DNA from: Anaerococcus prevotii DSM 20548
GTDB lineage: Bacteria > Bacillota > Clostridia > Tissierellales > Peptoniphilaceae
Length of the DNA stretch: 64,000 nucleotides
NCBI RefSeq assembly: GCF_000024105.1
Contig: NC_013171.1
Coordinates: 1,732,501 to 1,796,500 of the forward strand
Reading direction: 5' to 3'
Shown here: piece by piece, positions 1 to 7,690 of the stretch
Layout of the letters: each line of letters opens with the position of its first letter
Position numbering within the stretch: position 1 is the first letter of the stretch
Notes under the pieces: generated by a model
The model's database searches: none
The model's input: the letters and a program-made list of their open reading frames with translations, nothing else
Told to the model about the DNA's origin: nothing
Made by a program: the position numbers and the translations under genes

Positions 1-385
1 AGCAAAGTGATCCCCAAAGGATGTAGGTTGCATACATTATCACTATTTTTGTTCCCATTGGTAAATCTTTAAGTCCTGATTGGAAGAGCAAGAATCCTGC
101 TATAGCTACTGGTATCGCTCCCCATTTGATAAATGGTCTAAACTTTCCGTCCTTATTTCCTGTAAACTTATCTACGATAGTTCCCATTCCTACATCAGTA
201 AAGGCATCAATTATTCTCGAAAGAAAGAATAATCCTCCAACAAGTTTTGGATCTATCCCCCATACGTTAGTATAAAATATCATCAGAAAACTACTAACAA
301 GGGTAAAGGTGAAGTTGTTTGCAACATCTCCTGCTGCATAACCAATCTTATCTTTTAAGCCAAAAGGCTTTACATTTTTCTGCAT
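1..385 (-). CDS. GPH-family sugar:cation symporter (partial, C-terminus outside window)
   Basis: Only the first 128 codons are in the window; the gene runs off the left edge. The translation starts MQKNVKPFGLKDKIGY and continues through four hydrophobic segments, with the GPH-type motif IIDAFTDVGMGTIVDKF at about residues 60-75. This family (MFS superfamily, usually 12 membrane segments, about 450 aa) imports glycosides, pentosides or hexuronides with a cation. The start ATG lies 1 base beyond the stop of the upstream transporter, with its ribosome site AGGAGA inside that gene's last codons, so translation is probably coupled. The N-terminus is almost identical to the upstream paralogue, pointing to tandem duplication. 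The substrate is unknown; the context suggests a sugar or glycoside handled by the neighbouring oxidoreductases. Confidence 0.85.
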   Translation of the reverse strand, partial: MQKNVKPFGLKDKIGYAAGDVANNFTFTLVSSFLMIFYTNVWGIDPKLVGGLFFLSRIIDAFTDVGMGTIVDKFTGNKDGKFRPFIKWGAIPVAIAGFLLFQSGLKDLPMGTKIVIMYATYILWGSLC

Positions 386-386
386 A

Positions 387-1775
387 TTATTCTCCTGATT
401 TTAATCTTTTTTCGTGTAAATATTTAGCATTATCATATACCTTCTGTCTATTTAATGGATAGATCACTAGGTATGCTAGAGTAGCTAAAATAAGAGTAAC
501 TGCTGGAAGTAAAGTTGAAATATTATATATTCCTGCTGTTACTTGTGGGTCAAACTTACTTTCTACGCTATAATTTATAGCTGTAAGCAAGAATCCTGTA
601 AGACCAGATGCTGCTGCTTGGCCTAGCTTTCTCGAAAATGAGAAGGCCCCATAGATTGCTCCATCATCTCTTCTGCCCTTATTTACTTCAAGGTCATCTA
701 TAACATCTATTATCATAGCCCAACTTGTTATTCCTTGGAAGGCAGTTCCTATTTGGAAAAGTATCACAAAGAATATAAAAGTCTTAACATTTGATGTTTG
801 CAAGAAGTAAGCTAGCAAATAACTTATAGCTGATAAGCTTAAGCCAAATACAGTTACTTCTTTTTTACCAAATTTGGCCGAAAGTTTTGGTACAACTGTT
901 GCCATGAGCAAAGTGATTACCATCTGACTTGTTCCTACAAAACTCATCGCTTTGACATTTTGGAAGTAGTTTGGATATAGGTATGAGTTCATCCCGCTTA
1001 CTGCCATTACTGATAATAGGAAAAATAGTGATGCAAGTATCAATCCTATTAGAGCACGTGATGAAAACATTACTTTGAAAGTCTCTAAGAAAGAAAATTT
1101 CTCCTCACTTCTTGGAATCTTTACTCTTTCAGTCGTTAGCTTAAAACAGAGCATGTAGGTTATAATTGCAAGTATTGAACAAACAAGAGCAAATATCGTC
1201 ATCTTATTACCTGATAGGAGTTCATGTCCATTTTGATCAGTATAGTAAACAAACATAGGTCCAATTACAGCTATAATGAAGTTTCCAGCTTGGCTACCTA
1301 TTGTTCTCCATGTAGAAAGGTGGGTTCTATGGTCAGGGTTTTCTGAAACTGCTGATGCCATTGATCCATAAGGAATATTTATGGCAGTGTATGCAATAGA
1401 TCCCCAAAGTATGTATGTTCCGTACATCCATACCATCTTAAAGGCCATAGACATATCTTTGAAATATGTAGGATATAGGAGAAAACTTGCAAGGGCAACC
1501 GGTCCTGCTATTCTTCTAATCCAAGGAAGGAACTTTCCATCCTTAGTTGGTGGTGTTCTATCGACTATTTGGCCCATACCAACATCGGTAAAGGCATCTA
1601 TTATTTTTGCTAATAGCATCATGAGACCTACACTGGCTGGGCTAACTCCCATAACGTCAGTGTAGAATTTCATAAAGAATACTGATGATAGGGCAAAGGA
1701 GAAGCCATTGCCCAAATCACCAAACATGTAGCCTAATTTATCTTTCATGCCAAAAGGCTTTACATTTTTTTGCAT
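387..1775 (-). CDS. GPH-family glycoside/pentoside/hexuronide:cation symporter
   Basis: Integral membrane transporter of 462 aa with about 12 hydrophobic segments, the usual length for the family. Family hallmarks seen are the N-terminal GYMFGDLGNGFSF stretch, AKIIDAFTDVGMGQIVDR at about residues 55-73, and INIPYGSMASAVSE at about 133-146. GPH members co-transport sugars or glycosides with H+ or Na+. It follows the Gfo/Idh/MocA gene by 15 bases and precedes a paralogous transporter, so it is probably the importer of this catabolic operon. The substrate cannot be read from the sequence; hexuronides or alpha/beta-glycosides are possible. Confidence 0.88.
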   Translation of the reverse strand: MQKNVKPFGMKDKLGYMFGDLGNGFSFALSSVFFMKFYTDVMGVSPASVGLMMLLAKIIDAFTDVGMGQIVDRTPPTKDGKFLPWIRRIAGPVALASFLLYPTYFKDMSMAFKMVWMYGTYILWGSIAYTAINIPYGSMASAVSENPDHRTHLSTWRTIGSQAGNFIIAVIGPMFVYYTDQNGHELLSGNKMTIFALVCSILAIITYMLCFKLTTERVKIPRSEEKFSFLETFKVMFSSRALIGLILASLFFLLSVMAVSGMNSYLYPNYFQNVKAMSFVGTSQMVITLLMATVVPKLSAKFGKKEVTVFGLSLSAISYLLAYFLQTSNVKTFIFFVILFQIGTAFQGITSWAMIIDVIDDLEVNKGRRDDGAIYGAFSFSRKLGQAAASGLTGFLLTAINYSVESKFDPQVTAGIYNISTLLPAVTLILATLAYLVIYPLNRQKVYDNAKYLHEKRLKSGE

Positions 1776-1790
1776 TTTTCTCTCTCTAAT

Positions 1791-2870
1791 TTAATCTATT
1801 ACTATAGCTTCTTCTTGGCATTTTAAGCATAGCTCTTGTGCCTTGAATATATGCTCTTGTGTCATTGCATTTTCTGTGCCATTGATACAATCGAGTATCA
1901 TCTCTCCGAAAAATGGAAATCCTACTTTGCCATTTACTTCAAAATGCTCTTCTCCGTTTTCATCTACCAAAAATACATGATCTCCTGTAGCATTCGTTGC
2001 AACATTGGTATATTTTCTTACTTCGATTGAACCCTTAGTCCCTGTTATAAATGTTCTACCATCACCCCATGTTGAAAGACCCTTTGGTGAGAACCAATGC
2101 ACCTTGTAGAAGAATGTTGCTCCATTTTCTCCAACAAGGGTAGCATCACCATAATCTTCTAGCTCTGGTGTATCAGGGTTGTCGTAGTTTGCGACCTTGC
2201 TGTGAAGAACTTTTGCATCTTTATTTCCAGTGTAATATAGGAATTGTTCTATTTGATGGCTTCCTATATCTGTCAAAATTCCGCCATATTGATCTTTTTT
2301 GAAAAACCAGTCTGGTCTACTTTCCTTGTTGAGACTATGAGGTCCAAAGCCTGTTACTTGGATGACTCTTCCGATTCTTCCTTCTTCAATAAGCTTTCCA
2401 GCAAATATTGCTCCTTCAACATGAAGTCTTTCTGAAAAGTAAACAAAATATCTTCTTCCAGTCTCTTCTACAACTTTTTTCGTTTCTTCTAGCTGATCTA
2501 GGCTAGTAAAGCCAGTTTTGTCGGTAAAATAATCCTTTCCGGCTTTCATAGCCTTGTTACCTAAGGCTGATCTTAGATTTGGGATTGCTGCTGCCGCAAG
2601 CATCTTTATCTCAGGATCATTTAAGATTTCATCTACTGAATTTACAGCTTTGGCTTCTGGAAATTTCTCTTGAAATTCTTCGATTTTTTTAGGGTCTTTA
2701 TCATAGACATAAACTATCTCTGCACCAGCTTCCTTAAGTCCGTTGCACATGCCATAAATATGGCCATGATCTAGGGCTCCTACTCCGACCTTAAATTCGC
2801 CAGGATCAACTACTTTATTAGCAGAGCCCTTAGGTGCATAGTTCATTCCATCCTTTTTGTTAATAGCCAT
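1791..2870 (-). CDS. Gfo/Idh/MocA family NAD(P)-dependent oxidoreductase (divergent)
   Basis: A 359-aa cytoplasmic protein with an N-terminal Rossmann domain and C-terminal alpha/beta domain of the Gfo/Idh/MocA family. It is atypical: the usual GxGxxG loop reads GALDHGHIYG and the usual EKP motif is replaced by DKTGF at about residues 117-121. A GGILTDIGSHQIEQFLYYTG segment at about 200 carries the family's catalytic-region His. It is the most divergent of three Gfo/Idh/MocA proteins in the operon. The ATG overlaps the stop of the upstream TIM-barrel gene (TAATG), indicating coupling. Members oxidise or reduce hydroxyls of sugars or cyclitols; the exact substrate is unknown, and the altered motifs leave open that this copy acts on a larger or already oxidised substrate. 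Confidence 0.82.
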   Translation of the reverse strand: MAINKKDGMNYAPKGSANKVVDPGEFKVGVGALDHGHIYGMCNGLKEAGAEIVYVYDKDPKKIEEFQEKFPEAKAVNSVDEILNDPEIKMLAAAAIPNLRSALGNKAMKAGKDYFTDKTGFTSLDQLEETKKVVEETGRRYFVYFSERLHVEGAIFAGKLIEEGRIGRVIQVTGFGPHSLNKESRPDWFFKKDQYGGILTDIGSHQIEQFLYYTGNKDAKVLHSKVANYDNPDTPELEDYGDATLVGENGATFFYKVHWFSPKGLSTWGDGRTFITGTKGSIEVRKYTNVATNATGDHVFLVDENGEEHFEVNGKVGFPFFGEMILDCINGTENAMTQEHIFKAQELCLKCQEEAIVID

Positions 2871-3724
2871 TAGAATAAATCTCCATATCCATTATCTATA
2901 AGCCAATCGTAAGATATTTTTAGCTCTTCGAAAGGATCTCTGCCGTAGGAAAAGTCTTGTTCTACCAGTAAGTATCTACAACCAGACTCTATGGCTTGGT
3001 CTGCACATTCCTTAAGTGGTAATGAGCCTTGGCCTAGTGGGGCAAACCTTGCCCTATTGTCGAAGGCAGTTCTAAAGGCAGCTTGGTCTTCTTGCATAAG
3101 TTTTAGATCATCCATTGTCAAAGGCATAACTTCGTAATCCTTTAAGTGAACAAGTTCTACCTTTCCTGAGTATTTTTTAAGGATATTTACTGGATTTTCT
3201 CCACCCTTTTGTACCCAGTGAACATCTAGCTCAAAGCCAAGTTCTGGAGCATTCTCACTTATTATGTCAAGGAGGTATTTTCCATCGTATTTTACAAATT
3301 CGATATGGTGGTTATGATAATAGAGTTTGATTCCATCTTCCTTAAGTTTTAAAGCATATTCATTAGCTTTTTTAGCAAATTCAATAGCCTTATCGAGATT
3401 CGCCATTTTGTCAAATGGGAGCATACCGATTCTAAGTAGGTCTGTATCTACCGCCTTACAATCTGCTACTATCTTGTCATAATCTGTTTCAAGACTTTCT
3501 TGACCAGGAAACATTGGTTCAAGGGCTGCTGACATTGCGGCAACTTCCATATCGAAATCTTTGCATGCTTTTATGATTTGGTCGATGTTTTCCTTACTAG
3601 TCTCTACTTGAGACACTTCTACAGATTTATATCCTATTTCTGAAAGTTTCTTAAATGTTTCGTAAGGTCCGACTTCCTTGAAAGAATCTACTACTGTTGA
3701 AGCCTGTACTCCTATTTTAGTCAT
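2870..3724 (-). CDS. Xylose-isomerase-like TIM-barrel sugar isomerase/epimerase
   Basis: About 284 aa. The start is placed at the ATG at 3724 (MTKIGVQAS), which has GAGGAG eight bases upstream; an ATG 36 bases further up has no ribosome site and lies well inside the upstream gene. Motifs of the AP-endonuclease-2/xylose-isomerase-like fold are clear: YYHNHHIEF, LDVHWVQKGGENPV, VHLKDY and LVEQDFSYGRDPFE, supplying Glu/Asp/His ligands for a divalent metal. Relatives epimerise or isomerise sugars, or act as hydratases/lyases on 3-keto-glycosides beside Gfo/Idh/MocA enzymes. It overlaps both neighbours (8 bases upstream, 1 base downstream), so it is firmly part of this operon. The reaction is unassigned. 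Confidence 0.82.
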   Translation of the reverse strand: MTKIGVQASTVVDSFKEVGPYETFKKLSEIGYKSVEVSQVETSKENIDQIIKACKDFDMEVAAMSAALEPMFPGQESLETDYDKIVADCKAVDTDLLRIGMLPFDKMANLDKAIEFAKKANEYALKLKEDGIKLYYHNHHIEFVKYDGKYLLDIISENAPELGFELDVHWVQKGGENPVNILKKYSGKVELVHLKDYEVMPLTMDDLKLMQEDQAAFRTAFDNRARFAPLGQGSLPLKECADQAIESGCRYLLVEQDFSYGRDPFEELKISYDWLIDNGYGDLF

Positions 3725-4742
3725 TGATAATCTCCTCTTTTTTAACTTCTTTGTTTTCATTTGATGAATCTATTATGGCTTGAATAATCTCCATTGTTTC
3801 CATAGCATCTGCTAGGTCACAATAGTCATCTGTACCGTCTATTATAGCTTTATAGAATTTATTAATTAAGGTCTCATGTCCTGCCCCATAATAATCCTTG
3901 GTGGCATCGCTTTTCTCATCTTCTGCCAAACATTCTAGATTTCTATTAAAGAGCCTATTTTCTTTGATAGTGTATTTTTCATTTTTACTTATAACTTGTA
4001 ATTCTATTGAATCTGTAATCGAATAGGCATTAGTCGCTATGAAAAGTCCATTTACTCCATCTTCATATTTGATAAAGGCGTTGGCAGTATCTTCTACCTC
4101 AACTTCCTTATTCATTAACTTAGACATGGTAGCTGTAAGGCTCTTCCAATCTTTGCCTGTGACATAGGCCATTAAGTCTAGGGTGTGGATGGCTTGATTT
4201 ATTATTACTCCAGCTCCTGCTTCTTTGAGAGTTCCCCTCCATGGAGCTTGTTTGTAATAATCCATATTCCTATACCAAGTTACAAGTCCCTTTACAGCAA
4301 ATACTTCTTCCTTATTTTCTTCTAATATTTCCTTAAGTCTTACTACTGACTTGTTGTATCTATTTTGAAAACAGATCCCAAGTTTTTGTTTTCCCTTATA
4401 AGCTTGGTAGAAATCATATAAGTCCTTGGTTTTTTCGTAGCTTATATCCACAGGTTTTTCACAAAATACATTGAGTCCCTTGGATAAGGCATATTTTGAA
4501 ACTTCTGCGTGAAGATAGTGAGGAAGAGTGATGTGAACTACATCCAAATCTTCCTTTTCTATCATTTCCTTATAGTCAGTATATGAAGGAATAATTTCAC
4601 AATGAGTTTGTTCGCATTTCTCCTTAGCCCTATTACTGTTTATATCGCATACTGCTACAAGCTTTGCATAGGGAGAATTGTTTATTGAAAGCAAGTGGAT
4701 AGGTGAAACTGTTCCAAGTCCAATAACTCCAACTTTTAGCAT
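3717..4742 (-). CDS. Gfo/Idh/MocA family oxidoreductase
   Basis: A 341-aa dehydrogenase with a canonical nucleotide-binding loop GVIGLGTVSPIHLL at residues 5-18, the EKP motif at about residue 95 (FCEKPVDIS), and the catalytic-region stretch GAGVIINQAIHTLDLMAYVTG at about 175-195, where the conserved Lys, Asp and His of the family lie. Predicted cytoplasmic NAD(P)-dependent oxidation or reduction of a sugar, cyclitol or glycoside hydroxyl. It is the second gene of the operon, six bases after the preceding Gfo/Idh/MocA gene and overlapping the TIM-barrel enzyme. The substrate is unknown; inositol, scyllo-inosose and 3-keto-glycoside chemistry are all compatible. Confidence 0.87.
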   Translation of the reverse strand: MLKVGVIGLGTVSPIHLLSINNSPYAKLVAVCDINSNRAKEKCEQTHCEIIPSYTDYKEMIEKEDLDVVHITLPHYLHAEVSKYALSKGLNVFCEKPVDISYEKTKDLYDFYQAYKGKQKLGICFQNRYNKSVVRLKEILEENKEEVFAVKGLVTWYRNMDYYKQAPWRGTLKEAGAGVIINQAIHTLDLMAYVTGKDWKSLTATMSKLMNKEVEVEDTANAFIKYEDGVNGLFIATNAYSITDSIELQVISKNEKYTIKENRLFNRNLECLAEDEKSDATKDYYGAGHETLINKFYKAIIDGTDDYCDLADAMETMEIIQAIIDSSNENKEVKKEEIIND

Positions 4743-4748
4743 AAAATC

Positions 4749-5918
4749 CTACTTTCTTTCTTCGAATTTTCCTTCTTCTTTGATTTTTTCGTTGAGAAGC
4801 TCTAGATAAAGATCATCGTCAAAGTCTTTAACTGATACAGGTTTACCTAACCAGCTTGAAAGGTGTACTGCGTTAGCAAGTCTTACTCCATTAATTCCTT
4901 CTGCACCATTTGCAAGAAGTTCTTCTCCATCAAGAACGTGAGCAGCAAAGTTTCTTAAAACTTCACAGTGTTGTCCTCCCCAAACAGAGTTTTCTTCTAT
5001 GACTTCTGTTTCAAATAAGTCATCCATCTTCATTTGACCTGCAAAGAGCATCTTCACATCATCTATTGTCATTCTAGCGTTTAGGTCATTTTCTGTTTCT
5101 TTGAGTCTGTAGATTGTTGCCTTCTTAGAATCATCTACAACAATTTTTCCGCCGTCACATACGATTTCTAGTCTGTCTGTTCCGATTATTTCGTTGGTAC
5201 CGGTTACAAAAACTCCAGTCCTGCCATCGTCATATTCCATAATAAAGTGTACTTGATCATCTACAACTATATCTCTTTGGTAACCATATTGAACGTTTGA
5301 GTATACTCTATCAGGTGCTCCAGTCATCCATTGGATAAGGTCTAATTGGTGTGGTGCTTGGTTTACAAGAACTCCTCCACCTTCGCCACCCCAAGTAGCT
5401 CTCCAGTCAGATTGCTTGTAGTATGCATCTGGTCTCCACCATGTTGTGATAATCCAGTTTGTTCTTCTTATTGGTCCAAGTTCTCCTGAATCGAGGATTT
5501 CTTTTAGCTTTCTGTATAGTGGATTTGTTCTTTGATTAAAGAATAGGGCATAAGCCTTATCAGATTTTTCTGCGACTTCGTTAAGTTCTTTTACTTGCTT
5601 TGTATAAACACCAGCTGGTTTTTCGTTAAGTACATTTACCCCATGAGTTAGGCCATAAATTGCCATTTCTGGGTGAAGATAGTGAGGTACGCATGTTACG
5701 ATTCCTTCTACCTCTCCGCTATCGATCATTTCCTTGTAGTCTTCATAAAGTTTTGCTTCTGGAAAAACTTCTTTTGCTTTTTCAAGCTTTTCCTTATCAA
5801 TATCACAAACTGCAACCACTTCTACATTCTCTACCATTCCTTCAGATACGAACTTTCCATACATTGATCCTTCTGTTCCGTATCCAATAATTCCAAATTT
5901 TAATTTTCTATCAGCCAC
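4749..5918 (-). CDS. Gfo/Idh/MocA family oxidoreductase
   Basis: First gene of the left-end operon, 389 aa. It starts with GTG at 5918, preceded by AGGAGG with good spacing. It has the loop GIIGYGTEGSMYG, the motif NEKPAGVYTKQ at about residues 97-107, and GGGVLVNQAPHQLDLIQWMTG at about 176-196. These are the cofactor-binding and catalytic signatures of the Gfo/Idh/MocA family. Cytoplasmic NAD(P)-linked sugar or glycoside dehydrogenase by family; substrate not determinable. A terminator for the uxu/kdg operon lies just upstream (5979-6013), so this gene probably begins its own transcription unit. Confidence 0.87.
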   Translation of the reverse strand: MADRKLKFGIIGYGTEGSMYGKFVSEGMVENVEVVAVCDIDKEKLEKAKEVFPEAKLYEDYKEMIDSGEVEGIVTCVPHYLHPEMAIYGLTHGVNVLNEKPAGVYTKQVKELNEVAEKSDKAYALFFNQRTNPLYRKLKEILDSGELGPIRRTNWIITTWWRPDAYYKQSDWRATWGGEGGGVLVNQAPHQLDLIQWMTGAPDRVYSNVQYGYQRDIVVDDQVHFIMEYDDGRTGVFVTGTNEIIGTDRLEIVCDGGKIVVDDSKKATIYRLKETENDLNARMTIDDVKMLFAGQMKMDDLFETEVIEENSVWGGQHCEVLRNFAAHVLDGEELLANGAEGINGVRLANAVHLSSWLGKPVSVKDFDDDLYLELLNEKIKEEGKFEERK

Positions 5919-5970
5919 TTTATCCTCCTAAATTTATTAACTCTTTATTGATAATCGTTTTCCATTTTAT

Positions 5971-6013
5971 TAAAAAATAATCTTTAGGAAGGGAGTATCC
6001 TCCCTAAAGATAT
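5971..6013 (-). terminator. Intrinsic terminator after kdgK
   Basis: Reading the minus strand downstream of kdgK there is an inverted repeat with arms ATCTTTAGG and CCTAAAGAT plus inner pairing, followed by a T-rich run (complement of 5971-5978). It should end the uxuB-uxuA-uxaC-eda-kdgK transcript and separate it from the Gfo/Idh operon. Confidence 0.7.
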
Positions 6014-6023
6014 TTTCTCTTTC

Positions 6024-7049
6024 TTATCTTTGAACCCTACCAGATGCGTCTCCACCTACTAGGTTTTCTACTTCTTCTCTTGACATGTGGTTGAAGTCTC
6101 CCTTGATTGTGTGTTTTAGGGCACTTGCTGCAACTCCGAAGTCTAGGGCATCTGCAGGGCTTTTACCATCTAGGAGTCCTGTGATTAGGCCTGCTGCGAA
6201 GCTGTCTCCCCCTCCTACTCTGTCTACGATTCTTACGTCGTATTGTGGAGCTTGGTGGAAGTCTTTGCCGTCATAGATTAGGGCTGACCAGCCGTTGTCA
6301 CTTGCTGAGTATGATTCTCTTAAGGATGAGGCGATCATTTCAAAGCCGAATTCTTCTTTCATTTGTTTGAAGATTTCGTGGTAGCCTTCTACGTCTAGTT
6401 TGCCGCTTGTTACGTCTAGCCCTTTTGGAGTAAAGCCTAAGCATAATGATGCGTCTTCTTCGTTTCCTATGCAGACGTCTACGTATTGCATTAGATCTTT
6501 CATTACTTTTTGGGCTTCTTCTGGGCTCCAGAGTTTGGCTCTGTAGTTTAGGTCGATTGATATTTTAGCTCCTGCTTTTTTAGCTGCTTGCATGGCTTTT
6601 TTGGTGATTTCTGCACCTTCTTTTGAGATGGCAGGTGTTATGCCTGATGTGTGGAACCATGCTGCGTCTTTGAAGATTTCGTCAAAGTCGAATTCGTCTG
6701 CTTTTGCTTCTGCTATGGCAGAGTTACTTCTGTCGTAGATTACTTTGGATGGTCTGGCTGATGCGCCTGTTTCTGAGTAGTAGATTCCTACTCTGTCTCC
6801 GCCTCTTACGATGTAGTCTGTGTTTACTCCGTATCTTCTTAGGGCGTTTACTGCAGCTTGGCCGATTTCATGTTTTGGTAGTTTGGTTACGTAGTGGGCA
6901 TCGAAGCCGTAGTTGGCTAGAGATACTGCTACGTTTGCTTCTCCGCCTCCGTAGATTGCATCAAAGCTTTCTGCTTGGACGAATCTTTCGTATCCTGGTG
7001 TGGATAGTCTTAGCATTATTTCGCCTAGGGTTACTACTTTTTTACTCAT
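6024..7049 (-). CDS. kdgK: 2-dehydro-3-deoxygluconate kinase
   Basis: PfkB-family kinase of 341 aa that phosphorylates 2-keto-3-deoxygluconate (KDG) to KDPG. It shows GEIMLRLSTPG at the N-terminus, the substrate-region GGGEANVAVSLANYG at about residues 33-47, and the C-terminal anion-hole and catalytic-base motif VGGGDSFAAGLITGLL at about 277-292, a GGGD variant of GAGD. It is the last gene of the hexuronate operon, with its ATG overlapping the eda stop by one base (TAATG) and GGAGG ten bases upstream. The genomic partners make KDG kinase far more likely than fructokinase. The gene uses many C-ending codons, unlike uxuB. Confidence 0.9.
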   Translation of the reverse strand: MSKKVVTLGEIMLRLSTPGYERFVQAESFDAIYGGGEANVAVSLANYGFDAHYVTKLPKHEIGQAAVNALRRYGVNTDYIVRGGDRVGIYYSETGASARPSKVIYDRSNSAIAEAKADEFDFDEIFKDAAWFHTSGITPAISKEGAEITKKAMQAAKKAGAKISIDLNYRAKLWSPEEAQKVMKDLMQYVDVCIGNEEDASLCLGFTPKGLDVTSGKLDVEGYHEIFKQMKEEFGFEMIASSLRESYSASDNGWSALIYDGKDFHQAPQYDVRIVDRVGGGDSFAAGLITGLLDGKSPADALDFGVAASALKHTIKGDFNHMSREEVENLVGGDASGRVQR

Positions 7050-7675
7050 TATTTTCTTACCTCCGCTATTTTTTCTAGATATTCTTTTGCTTTTTGGGTG
7101 ATCTCTTCTTTGCTGCCTTTTACTAGGTTTGAGCCTGCTCCTACTGCTACGACTCCTGCTTTAAACCAGTCTTCTAGGTTGTCTAGGCTTACGCCACCTG
7201 TTGGCATGATTTGGAAGTGTGGGTATGGGCCGTGGATTGCTTTTACGTAGGATGGGCCTGTTAGGGAACCTGGGAATAGTTTTATGATGTCTACTCCGTA
7301 TTTGTAGGCTTCTAGCATTTCAGCTGGTGTTACGCAGCCTGGCATGTATGGGATGTTATAGATGTTACACATTTTGGCTACTTCTTTGTCAAATGATGGG
7401 CTTACTATGAATTTTGCTCCATTCATTATGGCAAGTCTTGCTGTTGTTGGGTCTAGGACTGTTCCTGCTCCGAGTAGGGTGTCAGCTGGGAGTTCTTTTT
7501 GGATTCTTTGGAAGACTTCGATTGCGTTTGGGATTGTGAAGGTTACTTCTAGGGTGTTGATTCCTCCATCGATTAGTCCTTTGCAGTATTCGATTGCTTC
7601 GTCTGCTGAGTTTGCTCTTACTACTGGTACGATTCCTAAGTCTAGGACTTGGCTGATTGTTTCTACTTTGCTCAT
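7049..7675 (-). CDS. eda: KDPG/KHG aldolase
   Basis: A 208-aa class I aldolase cleaving KDPG to pyruvate and glyceraldehyde 3-phosphate, the last step of hexuronate degradation. Family residues are visible: the Glu of NTLEVTFTIPNA (about residue 43), GAGTVLDP at about 70, the Schiff-base Lys in DIIKLFPGS at about 131, and the phosphate-binding MPTGGVS near 158. Length matches the family. It lies 15 bases after uxaC and overlaps kdgK by one base. Bifunctional 4-hydroxy-2-oxoglutarate aldolase activity is common in the family and cannot be excluded. Confidence 0.93.
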   Translation of the reverse strand: MSKVETISQVLDLGIVPVVRANSADEAIEYCKGLIDGGINTLEVTFTIPNAIEVFQRIQKELPADTLLGAGTVLDPTTARLAIMNGAKFIVSPSFDKEVAKMCNIYNIPYMPGCVTPAEMLEAYKYGVDIIKLFPGSLTGPSYVKAIHGPYPHFQIMPTGGVSLDNLEDWFKAGVVAVGAGSNLVKGSKEEITQKAKEYLEKIAEVRK

Positions 7676-7690
7676 TTTTCCTTCTTTCTT

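Noticed and set aside
3725-3760. Longer N-terminus (MKTKKLKKRRLS) of the TIM-barrel enzyme
   Set aside because: No ribosome site; it lies inside the upstream gene, while ATG 3724 has a good site and matches the family start.
5940-5965. cre-like AAAACGATTATC upstream of the Gfo/Idh operon
   Set aside because: Only about 11 of 14 positions fit and the match is not symmetric; too weak to list.
6704-7078. 124-codon plus-strand frame rich in Leu and Arg opposite kdgK
   Set aside because: It is antisense to a well-supported kinase gene and its composition comes from that gene's codon pattern.
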